64,000 nt of DNA from Eustoma russellianum. Its lineage: Eukaryota; Streptophyta; Magnoliopsida; Gentianales; Gentianaceae. Positions 11,213-21,083 of this stretch are shown piece after piece; position 1 is the first letter of the stretch, and every line of letters begins with the position of its first letter. The notes below the pieces were generated by a model, which was not told the origin of the DNA, did no database searches, and was given only the letters and a program-made list of their open reading frames with translations. A program made the position numbers and the translations under genes. The stretch spans positions 37,295,384 to 37,359,383 of the forward strand of contig AP025041.1 of assembly GCA_036186865.1 (NCBI GenBank). Direction: 5' to 3'.

Positions 11213-12545
11213 TTGATTACAAAATTTGTTTGTAGTGTCTTTGGTTTCCAGGTTAACAACGTTTGTTTCTACCATTTGGGGAGTCTGATTGATGACCATG
11301 ACTATGAAGATATACATAAGCATATGTACAGCTTTGAAGCGACAAATGCTATATGCATAAGCAATTATCGCAAAGAGCACCATTATATCAAACTTTTCCT
11401 CAACATAAACGTAGTATTCGAGCATACTACGATTACATGTTTGATGATTATTATTACGTTACAAGTAAGGAATTTGAGGAATAAGAATGATTAGGTTCTT
11501 TGCTGGTTTAAACAACGATATTACTGATTGCATGACAAGTGAATACTTTCCATCTCTTGTGCTATGTATGAGAAAGCATTGTCTTTAGAATCTAAATTGA
11601 ATTTGAAAGAGATGCATAACACACTGAGTAGAATGCAATATCGTAATGAAGACATGGATAAAACTATGCTAGAGTATAAATCAATGTTACTTGCATTACA
11701 GGCTGTAATTGTACATGAACCTAGTCATGATTCTAATGAGCTTACTGATAAGGTCATGCATGACAATTTGAAAGATGATTTAGCAACTGATTTGCATGAT
11801 GACTTAAGTGATCTATCTAGTGAAAATGATGTTACAATTGAGCATGAAAACTCAATTGAACATGAGTGGAAAGATTTTAGGAATCCTTAGTTTGAAATGC
11901 ATCAAAATGATGATACATTACTTGAAGGTTGTAACTTGCACTCAAATAAAGCAATACATGATAATCATTTGTTCATTCATGAACATGATGCTGAAATTAC
12001 CCATGAGATCATTGAGCCTAGTTTTCTAAAGGAGATGATGAACATGCTGCAATTTCACTCAAACCCCATGAAGGTGAGTTTGAAACCAATGGTGAAGAAT
12101 CTGATTTAGGAATGCTAAGGAATGTGCAAGGTACGATGCTTGTTCTTAATGTTTTAAACACTTTAACTATTGTACCTAATACATTTATGTTGAAAGTATG
12201 TTGTCCACACATAAAAACCATGGTCCAAGTCGTTGCATAAGTACATTTCTTGCTTATGATAGTCCTAGCTACATGAATGAGGAATTTGAGTTGTCCTTGT
12301 TTATGCATCCAAAAAAATTACGAAAAGGTGCTGGTTGTTATGCATTCTTGTTAAGATGTTCTTATATGTGTTGTTGGACGCATGCTTCATTCTTGAGTTA
12401 TATATCCACCCTAAACATATTAGGATAAAAATTTCCATGAATGTTGTGTCTAAATTGTTTAGGTGTGTCTTGCATAGTTGTTGGATTGTTGTGGTTCTTT
12501 TCCCTTCAGTGCATAGATGCTAAGATTCGAGGACAAATCTTTTCT
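11213..12545 (+). pseudogene. Gag-like / aORF frame of B1
   Basis: Broken coding region. The first part (11213-11494) matches the N-terminal half of the B2 Gag-like ORF. The second (11564-11890) begins MYEKALSLES, the end of a Gag-type helix, and runs without a break into the acidic aORF (LSDLSSEND, IEHEWKDF), so Gag and aORF were one frame here. An in-frame stop at 11888-11890 follows FRNP, where B2 reads NPLSEM (TTG to TAG). Beyond it, 11897-12109 and later stretches in shifting frames keep HEHDAEITHE and two HPKx(I/L)RK-like motifs (about 12305 and 12410). The function of aORF is unknown. Confidence 0.75.
12524..12539 (+). repeat. Inverted repeat before the polypurine tract (B1)
   Basis: GATTCGAGGACAAATC, one base off a perfect 6-base stem. 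It lies 19 bases before the LTR and is equivalent to 31248-31263 in B2. Confidence 0.55.
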
Positions 12546-12558
12546 AGGAAGGAGGGAT

Positions 12559-13203
12559 TGATGCACACACATGTGCAAGACATTATAGGGGTGTCTTAGT
12601 TTGATTTCACTTCATTCATTGCATTTTCTGTGTTTTAATTAGTTGCATGTCATTGCTTTTTCATACACTTCTAGTTTGATCATTTTAGTCTTTTTCTGGC
12701 TTTGTAGGGTCCTTTTGAGGTGCTAGAGGTGATGAAAGTTGTGTACAAACAAGAGTGAGCTAAAGACAAGGTGTTACTGAAAAGTGCTGAAAACCGCATG
12801 GACTTAGTGGACGCATAACTCTGTCATACAAGCTCCAAATTGAGTCACTCAGAAGCCAAACTTCAAGTTCAGGACGTGAGCTAAAATATCCAAGACAGAC
12901 TCATTCTCAAATTCGACTTGTATCTAAGGGAAAAGGCGAGTCAACCAGAAGCCCACTTCAGCCTAAAATCCATCCTTTTGTTGTGCTCTTGGGATTGACT
13001 CATTAGGTGGCTTATAGCAGTTTCAAACATTGTAATCTGGTCATAAAGACCAGAATAAATGTTTTTCATTGCTTATTTGACTAGGATAGGTCTTAGGCTA
13101 GATTTTATTCCTATTTAAAAGTGCAAAAAGACGTTTTGGAGGATTCAGCTTATTGGAAATAAAGTTATGTTGCTTTTCTCCGTGGAAGGCAGCTTTGTTT
13201 TAT
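12559..13203 (+). repeat. 3' LTR of B1, truncated
   Basis: Starts TGATGCACACA after the purine run AGGAAGGAGGGAT. It aligns with the B2 LTR (30159-31228 reversed) at its start. It is cut at 13203, where an LTR of the element A type begins. Confidence 0.8.
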
Positions 13204-13623
13204 TGATGCGTGCAAACGTGGGCTCCAACACTTTCTACCTTCCAAGCGTCCTTCACTAGGCTTAGGCACAAGGAAGAAGACTTTCCCTTGCTTCCTTAGT
13301 GATATAAATGAGTGGATCAAACGAGCAAGAACCAAGACTTCAAGATGGTCATTGATCAGGCAAACCGAATTGCCCTCCTAGACGGCACCTTAGAGCAATG
13401 GCAATACCTTCAAAATGCTCAACTTTGAAGGATATTAACATAGGTTTTTATTGCAAAACCAAGAAAACAAAGTCTCACAAGATTTGGAGAAAATATCAAA
13501 TTTTATTTGATGAAAGTTCTGCCTTTCACTACACGGCTAAGGGCCTTATTTATAGGTTGAATTTCATCCATCTCAAGCCTTAAAATGACTAGATATTATC
13601 TTAAAGAAACTACCTAACAAATG
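13204..13623 (-). repeat. Partial LTR (element A type)
   Basis: 420 bases of the LTR 3' part in minus orientation (TGATGCGTGC at the plus-strand start). It is cut at 13623 by the insertion of element D. The rest of this LTR is not found downstream of D. Confidence 0.82.
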
Positions 13624-14104
13624 TGATGAGGATCAAGGGTCCGATGAGGATCAAGGATCTCATCAAGAGGTCAAAGGTCCTATGACAAGAAGGAGGGCAA
13701 GAGAACTTTGTCATCAAGTTGCCACCTTCTCGTACAAGCATGTTCAAGATGAACCTAAGATTCCTTGGGTTCATTTCGTTGAACCTTCACCTTGAGCGTG
13801 TATAATCAAGCGTTTGTACGTTCTTTGTTTTTGAATTTTTTGTCTTGTTTTCTTGTGATCTTTGTTTTATGTATTTGCTTTGTAGGTAAATTAGGTGCAT
13901 GAAATTTCCAAGCCAAATGGAAGCCCAACATGGCCTTATAGGCGTGTGCTACAAAAAGGGAGACAAAAGGAATGATTGTCCTGAAGAGAATGTTTGTCTC
14001 CACAAAGACAAATTCAAATATGTCCAAGATTGAATCTCTGTTTCAAATTGAAATAAAAAATCATCTCCAAAATACAACAAGGGCCGGCCATTTTGAAGCA
14101 AAAG

Positions 14105-14665
14105 GATGATGATCAAATTGAATTTAAATTCAAAGCTAGACTTGAATTTAAATTCGACCATAATTTGAATTCAAGTCTCAACCAATTGGAGACTTAAATT
14201 TCAAGTTCTCAACCTTATCCTAGCCCATCTACACGCCATTCTTGAAGCAAGAAGGAGATAAGATCACAATTCAAAGTGGAATCCAAGTTTGAATTCAAAT
14301 TCAAGTTCAATTTAAATTCAATCTCCAACCAACATTTGAATTCAACATCTCGGCCACTTGGAGACCTTCTCACACGCCATTTCATCCCTTCCCATGCCAA
14401 CTTGGAGATCAAAAGAGGTGAGATCAAAATTCATAGATTGAATTCAAGTTTGAAATCAAGTTCAAATTCAATTTGAATTCAATCTTCAACCAACCTTTGA
14501 TTTCAATTCAAACCACTTCATCTGCATCAAGATCAAGTCTCAAACGCCAATTTCATCATCATACACGGCCAGATTCATTGAGGATAATGTCTTGCAATAT
14601 TTGAAGATTTTAGCTAGAATTTGTTTTATCTTTGAATTCAAATAATTTTCAATTTTCAAACATTG
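14105..14665. repeat. GAATTC-rich palindromic array inside the LTR
   Basis: Dense repeats of TTGAATTCAA, AATTTGAATT and variants on both strands. The decamer is its own reverse complement. Similar arrays lie in every LTR of this type and in the F LTRs (for example 860-1370, 8700-9090, 24830-25160, 28670-29000, 48840-49060, 53170-53560). They create phantom open frames rich in F, K, E, L and N on both strands. Confidence 0.75.
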
Positions 14666-14719
14666 ATAGCTAGCTTTATTTTGAATTAGTTCTAGACGTT
14701 TTAAGGCTCAATCTCAGCC

Positions 14720-14728
14720 TATAAAAAT
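14720..14728 (+). promoter_or_regulatory. TATA box in the 5' LTR of element D
   Basis: TATAAAAAT in the conserved context CAGCCTATA...TAGAGCC. It carries two extra A residues compared with the TATAAATA of M. Confidence 0.6.
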
Positions 14729-15077
14729 AGAGCCTTTTGAGGCGCCTAGGAGAATAACTTTGATGAATAACAATTCTTGATATTTCTTTCACTTTGTGTG
14801 ACTTTGTTTTCTTGGTTTTGCATTAAAAACCTAAATTAAGAAGATCCTTGAAAGTTGAGCATTTTGAAGGTGTTGCCATTGCTAAAAGGTGCCGTCCATG
14901 AGGGCCATATTGGTTTGCCTGATCAACGACCATCTTGAAGTGTTGGTCTTGCTCGTTTGATCTACACATTTTTATCACTAAGAAAGCAAGTGGAAGTCTT
15001 CTTCCTTGTGCCTAACCCTTTGTGAAGGACGTTTGGAAGGTGGAATTGTTAGAGCCCACGTCTTGCATGCATCAAAT

Positions 15078-15089
15078 TGGTATCAGAGA
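15078..15089 (+). promoter_or_regulatory. Primer-binding site of element D
   Basis: TGGTATCAGAGA, 3 bases after the LTR end. Initiator tRNA-Met type. Confidence 0.88.
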
Positions 15090-15647
15090 CAGGTTACTCT
15101 ATTCCACCATCTATCATTTCCTTTTCATTTGAGTCTAGTCTTTTCAAGTTCAGTTGTGTTCTTCTTCTACCCCTCACTCTACACGCCATTTGTCTTGCAT
15201 TTCATACAAAAGAAACAAACAAAACGTCCAGTTGTTTGAGTCATTTGCATTTTGTTGAGTTTTGTTTGAGTCATTTGCATTTTGTCTAGCATCTTTGTTG
15301 ATTCTTGTCTAGTGTCACGTTTATCCAACTTGTGCATCACACATCTGAAATTTTATCATTCAAACTTGAACAATTAGGGTTTGAGCATTTAGAGTACATT
15401 TAGCTCTTTTAATTACTACAACCATCAGCCTATAAAGCTACCTCAGTTTCAAATCATCTTGTTGCTACCGAAGCTTTTAGTTGGTGATGATTGTATGCAT
15501 CTTGTGATTCGCATTGTGATTGGTTTCATGCTTTAAATCAAGTTAGTCCTACGTGTGTTTGTCTTTACGAACCATTTTCAAAACCAACAAAACCCTAATT
15601 CTATCCCCAAACCCCATGGCCCAACCAGCACCCACCCCAACCCAACC
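15090..15647 (+). other. 5' leader of element D, first part
   Basis: Non-coding leader up to the insertion of element E. The leader resumes at 21084. It matches the leaders of L (49642 onward) and M (54155 onward). Confidence 0.75.
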
Positions 15648-15652
15648 CTAAA
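15648..15652. repeat. Left target-site duplication of element E (CTAAA)
   Basis: CTAAA abuts the LTR end at 15653 and recurs at 21079-21083. Joining the two flanks restores the leader sequence seen in M. Confidence 0.92.
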
Positions 15653-17061
15653 TGATGCGTACAACTCGTGGGCTCCAACAATTCCACCTTCCAAACGTCC
15701 TTCACAAAGGGTTAGGCACAAAGAAGAAGACTTCCCCTTGCTTCCTTAGTGAACAAAACGTATGGATTAAAACGAGCAAGACCAACACTTCAAGATAGTC
15801 GTTGATCAGGCAAACCAATAAGGCCCTCCTGGATGGCACCTAGCAATGGCAACACCTTCAAAATGCTCAACTTTGAAGGATCTTAACCTAGGTTTTTAAT
15901 GCAAAACCAAGAAAACAAAGTCTCACACAAAGTGAAAGAAATATCAAGAATTCTTATTCATCAAAAAGGTGTTCTCTTTACACGCCCCAAGGGGCTTATT
16001 TATAGCCTAAATTTTGTCCCCCTTTCAGCCTAGAAACAATTCAAATAAAGCAATCTAACGAATATTTAAACTTGAAATTTGCTTGAATTTCAAAACTAGG
16101 ATAATTCTAGCTAAAACTTGAAATACTTGCAAGATGTTATTCTATCCATCCAGCCGTATATGAGAGTCCACTAATCCCTTGGAGGAGCTGATTTGATGAG
16201 TAGGATGGGGCCTGAAGTTGAATTCAAAAGTTGTTTGAATTTGAATTCAAGTTGAGTTTGAATTTGAGCTTGTTTTGAACTTGGCTCCTGCATATCTTTT
16301 TCCACTAATCCAGCCATGTCCCTTGAGGAAATGAGGTGTAGAAAAACCTGATTTGATGATGATAAGATGGCCGGGAATGAATTTAAAAGATGGTTGAAAT
16401 TCGAATTCAAATTGAGTTTGAATTTGAATTCAAACTTGAATTCAATTTGAATTGTGATCTATCTCCTTCCTTTTCTTCAAAATGGCGTGTGGATGGCAGG
16501 TTATTTTGGCTGAATTCATCTTGAATTTGATGCCTCAATTTGGTTGAAACTTGAATTCAAATCAAGGTTCAATTTAAATTCAAGTTAATCTTCAATTTGT
16601 CTTCAAATTTGGGCGCCCCTTTTGCTGGTTGATTGGAATATTTTGAGCTTCATTTTGAACATAAATTCCATCTTAGACCACATTTGAATTTGTCCTTGTG
16701 GAGACAAACATTCTCCTCAAGACAACATTCCTTTTGTTTCCTTTTTGGGTGCACACGCCTCTAAAGCCATTTGTGGTTCTCCATTTGGCTTGTAACTTGT
16801 CATGTACCTACTTACCTACAAAGCAAACACAAAGAAACAAGGATCACAAGAAAACAAGACAAAAATTTCAAAAATAAAGAACACACATTTTGGGGAGGGG
16901 AACATGTTCATAATATGGGTTCAATGAGGTGAACCCAATGAGCCTTTGGTTCGTCTTGAACATGCTTGTACAAGAAGGTTCCTACTTGATGTCCAAGTTC
17001 TCTAGCTCTCCTTCTTGTCATAGGACCCAAGACCTCTTGATGGGATCCCCAATCCTCATTA
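15653..17061 (-). repeat. 3' LTR of element E
   Basis: 1409 bases. In element orientation it starts TAATGAGG (usual TGATGAGG with G to A) and ends GCATCA. The tail frame is open and in phase with the upstream ORF. Confidence 0.88.
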
Positions 17062-17075
17062 TTCCCCCGCTCCTC
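17062..17075 (-). promoter_or_regulatory. Polypurine tract of element E
   Basis: GAGGAGCGGGGGAA before the LTR. Here the run keeps the upstream frame in phase with the LTR-encoded tail, unlike A, K and I. Confidence 0.7.
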
Positions 17076-17080
17076 AAGAG

Positions 17081-17096
17081 GATTCGTCCTCGAATT
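17081..17096 (-). repeat. Inverted repeat before the polypurine tract (E)
   Basis: AATTCGAGGACGAATC in element orientation. One base differs from the element A copy. Confidence 0.5.
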
Positions 17097-17561
17097 GAAG
17101 GGTTTATCAGTGAAAGGTGTGAGTTCAGCAAAAGGATACCTCAAATATAAACACACAATTGGATAAGAGTGATACTCCACAAATGACTCATAAGCTATGT
17201 AAGATACAAGTTCAAGCAAACCAAGTGCAATGATCGTACATAATTTAAGTCTTACATGCTTAGGGTGAGCAATCAATTGAATGATGACATATACAAATAA
17301 GGACACATCATAGCACATATCTGCATGAACACTCAACAAGAAGCACCTTTTCCTAATGTGTTTAGGACGCACTAACATGGTAGGTAGAAGACTCTTCACA
17401 TAAGATCTGTCATGCATGAAAAAGAATGTGTGTAAAACATAAGGAATAAACAACGTACCTTGTACGCTCCTTAGAACCTCCAAATCAGATGTATTTGAGC
17501 TGTCATGCTCAACCAAGCACAAACCAGCACTAACATGCATATTATCATCCTCAAAATCAGT

Positions 17562-18475
17562 TTACAATGTAACGTGAAGTGGAATTTCATATTCATACGC
17601 ACGCAAATTAGAAGTCTCAACACTATCATATGGAAGGTTACTATCAAGACACTCAAACAAAGGGTTATTATGGACAACCCATTCATGCTTCTCAACGTTA
17701 TCATGCTTGTCACCTAAGGCATCATTGTTCTCACTCGAAATGTAACTCCAATCATCTTGTAAATCATAATGTAAATCAAGCAAATCATGTGAATCATGCG
17801 AAGCACCAATAACTTTAGATTCAAGCTCATCATTTTCAGCAAGCAAGTCAGTCTCATGAACATGATAAATATCAACAAGTCTCCTAAGAGCCTGCAATTT
17901 ATTAAGGATGTCTATTCTGCGCACCTTTTGTTCTTCTACTTCTGTGAGGATTTCAAAGTTACGTTCTTTTTGAGCGAGAAGTCTCTTACAAATGTCAGAA
18001 TTACGTTCTAAGAACTTCTCACAGTCATGTTCAACTTCAACATCATCATGGAAACAAACACGAAATTTCTTGTCAAGTTCACACACTTTAGAGTGCAAAA
18101 CAACATCATTACTGGAATCAGATTCGGATAAAGAACATTTAGACGATTTAGGATCATGCAATTTAAGAAGCTTATCATGTAAGTCATGTTCATTTGGCAC
18201 ATCAACTTTATCATCATGAACAACATGTGTATCAATTGAAATTTTAGCATCATCATCATAAGAATCATGCGCAGTATCATCACTAAAATCATCTAATTTC
18301 GGATATGCAGTCAAAGCTTTACGCACAACAAAAAATTCCTTAGTGTCATATTCATCTAGTGCACCTAGATCCTCTTCAAGTTCAGTTTCATTATCATGCT
18401 CAGATTCATTTTCATGCTCGGACTCAGTCACATATTCATTAATTTCCTCAATTAACATGACTCGTTTAGCATTAT
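17562..18475 (-). pseudogene. aORF of element E, fused to the Gag zinc knuckle; unrecognised protein
   Basis: 298 residues from the ATG at 18458, in frame with the zinc knuckle just upstream. Residues 1-57 are the acidic Gag end shared with A and M (LIEEINEYVTESEHE ... AYPKLDD). From residue 58 the sequence is unlike any Gypsy domain I know: Asp/His/Ser-rich (HDSYDDD), a probable coiled coil at about 146-216 (FLERNSDICKRLLAQKERN...), repeats of SHDSHD, then SSENN (241-245), KHEW (257-260) and NNPLFEC (264-270). F (26051-26797) aligns closely over the same motifs and B2 more distantly. It occupies the place of protease, RT and RNase H. No enzyme motif is visible and I give no function. Confidence 0.75.
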
Positions 18476-19687
18476 GACACTCTTTTCCTATGTGACCACG
18501 ACCTTGACATTTATAGCATTTAATGTCTCTAAACCTGTTCGAGAGATCAGAAGAATTCCCTGCAGGAGCCTTTTGTTAGGCTCCGTCATCTCGCGTTCGT
18601 GTGCCCTGCACACGGTTGTCAAACTTTTGTGTTACATTTTGATCATGTGTGTGGCCTTCAGTAGGCCATGAGCTTCCTGTTCCTGAAGGCTTGCTTGAAA
18701 ACCTTGATGAAGATTGGTTAGTATGATAAGTGGAATTGAAATTAGAGGAACTACATACCTTTAGTTGTTGTTCAATTTTCTCAGCCATGTGGACCATGGT
18801 CGTTAGGTCGATGTAAGGTTGAAGGTCAACCCTTTGCACAATCTCCCTGTTTAAACAATGTAAGAAACGAGCTTTGGTGGCCTCTTCAGGTTCCTACAAG
18901 TTAGACTTTTCCAACAAAATTTCTAACTCTTTATAGTACTCGTCTACACTTTTGGAACCTTGACATAAGTTATGCAAACTCGTGAAAATAGAACTCTCAT
19001 AATTGTTTGGAATAAAACGTTGTCTCATTTCAAATTTCATTTCTTCCTGAGTAGCAATTGGAGGTTGTCTTGTCTTAGTTCTATTTCGACACAAATTTGT
19101 CCACCAATTAAGGCATAACCAGAAAACTCAATAGAAGCGTACCTCACTTTTTGTAATTCACTATAATTGGTATAAGAAAAGATTAAATCCACTTTCGTTT
19201 CCCATTTTAAATATTCCTCTGCATTACTTTTACCATAAAACGTGGGAATATTTATTTTGGTTTTGAGAAAATCATCATCTTGCTGGAAAAGGGGATTTTG
19301 GCGTCTTTGGTAACCACGGGGAGGGTGGTCATCAAAGTCATAGTCATCATGCTCATATGGAATGTAATCGTCATTGTACCTTCTCGGAGCGTACCTTCTT
19401 GGTTGTGTAGGAGGAACAAACCTTCTTGCTTCGGTGTGTGGTGGTCTAAGGTTGTCATCCTCAACTTCTTCTGGGGGATGGCGCCTTGGTTGTGGTAGGG
19501 GAACGTCCCTGCTTGTTCCTTGGTCATCACTCGTTTTGTAGCTTCGCTCCACGTCTTCCAAGCGATGATTAATTACCTCATTGTCATGCATGAGTTTCTT
19601 AAGCATCTCCAGCATTTGTTGTTGCGTGTTGTCAACAGTTTCGGCCTCTTTTGACTTGCTAGACGCGGAATGATTGCTGCTCTCCAT
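18470..19687 (-). pseudogene. gag of element E
   Basis: Start ATG at 19687 (MESSNHSASSKSKEAE). The N-terminal 216 residues are open to 19037 and include the helix QQMLEMLKKLMHDNEVI and the Arg/Pro/Tyr-rich PRRYAPRRYNDDYIPYEHD. The frame then shifts in the capsid core (18894-19094, 18576-18839) with motifs TWEEM-like sequence and SVDEYYKELEILLEKSN. A stop at about 18577 precedes the zinc knuckle CYKCQGRGHIGKEC, which is in frame with aORF. Unlike D and L, this copy keeps Gln after GYQRR. It once encoded particle Gag. Confidence 0.88.
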
Positions 19688-19708
19688 TGTACCTAAGGAA
19701 TTGAACCT

Positions 19709-21078
19709 TCCAAACGTCCTTCACAAAGGGTTAGGCACAAAGAAGAAGACTTCCCCTTGCTTCCTTAATGAACAAAACGTATGGATTAAAATGAGCGAGA
19801 CCAACACTTCAAGATAGTCTTTGATCAGGCAAACCAATAAGGCCCTCCTAGACGGCACCTTTAAGCAATAGCAACACCTTCAAAATGCTCAACTTTGAAG
19901 GATCTTAACCTAGGTTTTTAATGCAAAACCAAGAAAACAAAGTCTCACACAAAGTGAAAGAAATATCAATAATTCTTATTCATCAAAAAGGTGTTCTCTT
20001 TACATGCCCCAAGGGGCTTATTTATAGCCTAAATTTTGTCCCCCTTCAGCCTAGAAACAATTCAAATAAAGCTATCTAACAAATGTTTAAACTTGAAATT
20101 TGCTTGAATTTCAAAACTAGGATAATTCTAGCTAAAACTTGAAATACTTGCAAGATGTCATTCTATCCATTCAGCCGTGTATGAGAGTCCACTAATCCCT
20201 TGGAGGAGCTGATTTGATGAGTAGGATGGGGCCTGAAGTTGAATTCAAAAGTTGTTTGAATTTGAATTCAAGTTGAGTTTGAATTTGAGCTTGTTTTGAA
20301 CCTGGCTCTTGCATATCTTTTTCCACTAATCCAGCCGTGTCCCTTGAGGAAATGAGGTGTAGAAAAACCTGATTTGATGATGATAAGATGGCTGGGATTG
20401 AATTCAAAAGATGGTTGAAATTCGAATTCAAATTGAGTTTGAATTTGAATTCAAACTTGAATTCAATTTGAATTGTGATCTATCTCCTTCTTTTTCTTCA
20501 AAATGGTGTGTGGATGGCAGGTTATTTTGTCTGAATTTATCTTGAATTTGAAACCTCAATTTGGTTGAAACTTGAATTCAAATCAAGGTTCAAAATTCAA
20601 GTTAATCTTCAATTTGTCTTCAAATTTGGGCGCCCCTTTTGCTGGTTGATTGGGATATTTTGAGCTTCATTTTGAACATAAATTCCATCTTAGACCACAT
20701 TTGAATTTGTCCTTGTGGAGACAAATATTCTCCTCAAGACAACAATCCTTTTGTTTCCTTTTTGGGTGCACACGCCTCTTAAGCCATTTGTGGTTCTCCA
20801 TTTGGCTTGTAACTTGTCATGTACCTACTTACCTACAAAGCAAACACAAAGAAACAGGGATCACAAGAAAACAAGACAAAAATTTCAAAAATAAAGAACA
20901 CACTTTTTGGGGAGGGGAACATGTTCATAATATGGGTTCAATGAGGTGAACCCAATGAGCCTTTGGTTCGTCTTGAACATGCTTGTACAAGAAGGTTCCT
21001 ACTTGATGTCCAAGTTCTCTAGCTCTCCTTCTTGTCATAGGACCCATGACGTCTTGATGGGATCCCCGATCCTCATCA
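19709..21078 (-). repeat. 5' LTR of element E, 3' end deleted
   Basis: 1370 bases matching 15653-17061 closely. The last ~55 bases (TGATGCGTGC end in plus view), the PBS and the whole leader are gone: CTTTGTGAAGGACGTTTGG is followed within 25 bases by the gag start. Confidence 0.87.
20019..20026 (-). promoter_or_regulatory. TATA box in the 5' LTR of element E
   Basis: TATAAATA on the minus strand, in the usual LTR position. Confidence 0.55.
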
Positions 21079-21083
21079 CTAAA
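21079..21083. repeat. Right target-site duplication of element E (CTAAA)
   Basis: Exact match to 15648-15652. Confidence 0.92.

Larger units (their letters stand above)
9789..13203 (+). mobile_element. Element B1: 5'-truncated pol-less LTR element
   Basis: Plus-strand counterpart of B2. It has leader sequence from about 9789 (no 5' LTR or PBS), a Gag-like/aORF frame (11213-12545), a polypurine tract and a 3' LTR that is cut at 13203 by another LTR. Its leader aligns with the reverse of 32600-34290. No protease, RT, RNase H or integrase sequence is present, so it depended on other elements. The left end was lost before or at the junction near 9789. Confidence 0.82.
13624..15074 (+). repeat. 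5' LTR of element D
   Basis: 1451 bases, TGATGAGGATC to TGCATCA, followed by the PBS. The first 150 bases carry the open tail frame (GPMTRRRAREL, FSYKHVQDEP-like). A GAATTC-rich palindrome region spans about 14105-14665. Confidence 0.92.
16908..17540 (-). pseudogene. C-terminal half of the element E ORF: HPKH repeats, integrase end, LTR-encoded tail
   Basis: One open frame of 210 residues. It begins in the aORF region (EHDSSNTSDLEVLRSVQGT), passes two repeats, RPKHIRKRCFLLS and HPKHVRLKL about 40 residues apart, then changes to the integrase C-terminal end (AELTPFTDKPFNSRTNPLEE). It crosses the polypurine tract and ends inside the LTR after GPMTRRRAREL and GTFLYKHVQDEP. It is separated from the upstream aORF only by one stop near 17562 (Gln codon CAA to TAA in the equivalent of the F protein). 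The ancestral protein was thus a continuous Gag-aORF-integrase-tail fusion. The role of the HPKH repeats is unknown; they recur in B1, B2 and F. Confidence 0.75.
15653..21078 (-). mobile_element. Element E: mosaic Gag-aORF element, non-autonomous
   Basis: 5.4 kb on the minus strand, inserted in the leader of element D with perfect CTAAA duplications. Order: 5' LTR (19709-21078, missing its last ~55 bases), gag, zinc knuckle, aORF, HPKH repeats, integrase C-terminal end, polypurine tract and 3' LTR. Protease, RT, RNase H and the integrase core are absent. The gag and the integrase end are of the element A type, and the middle is of the element F type. PBS and leader are deleted between LTR and gag, so the copy could not be reverse-transcribed again. 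Confidence 0.9.
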
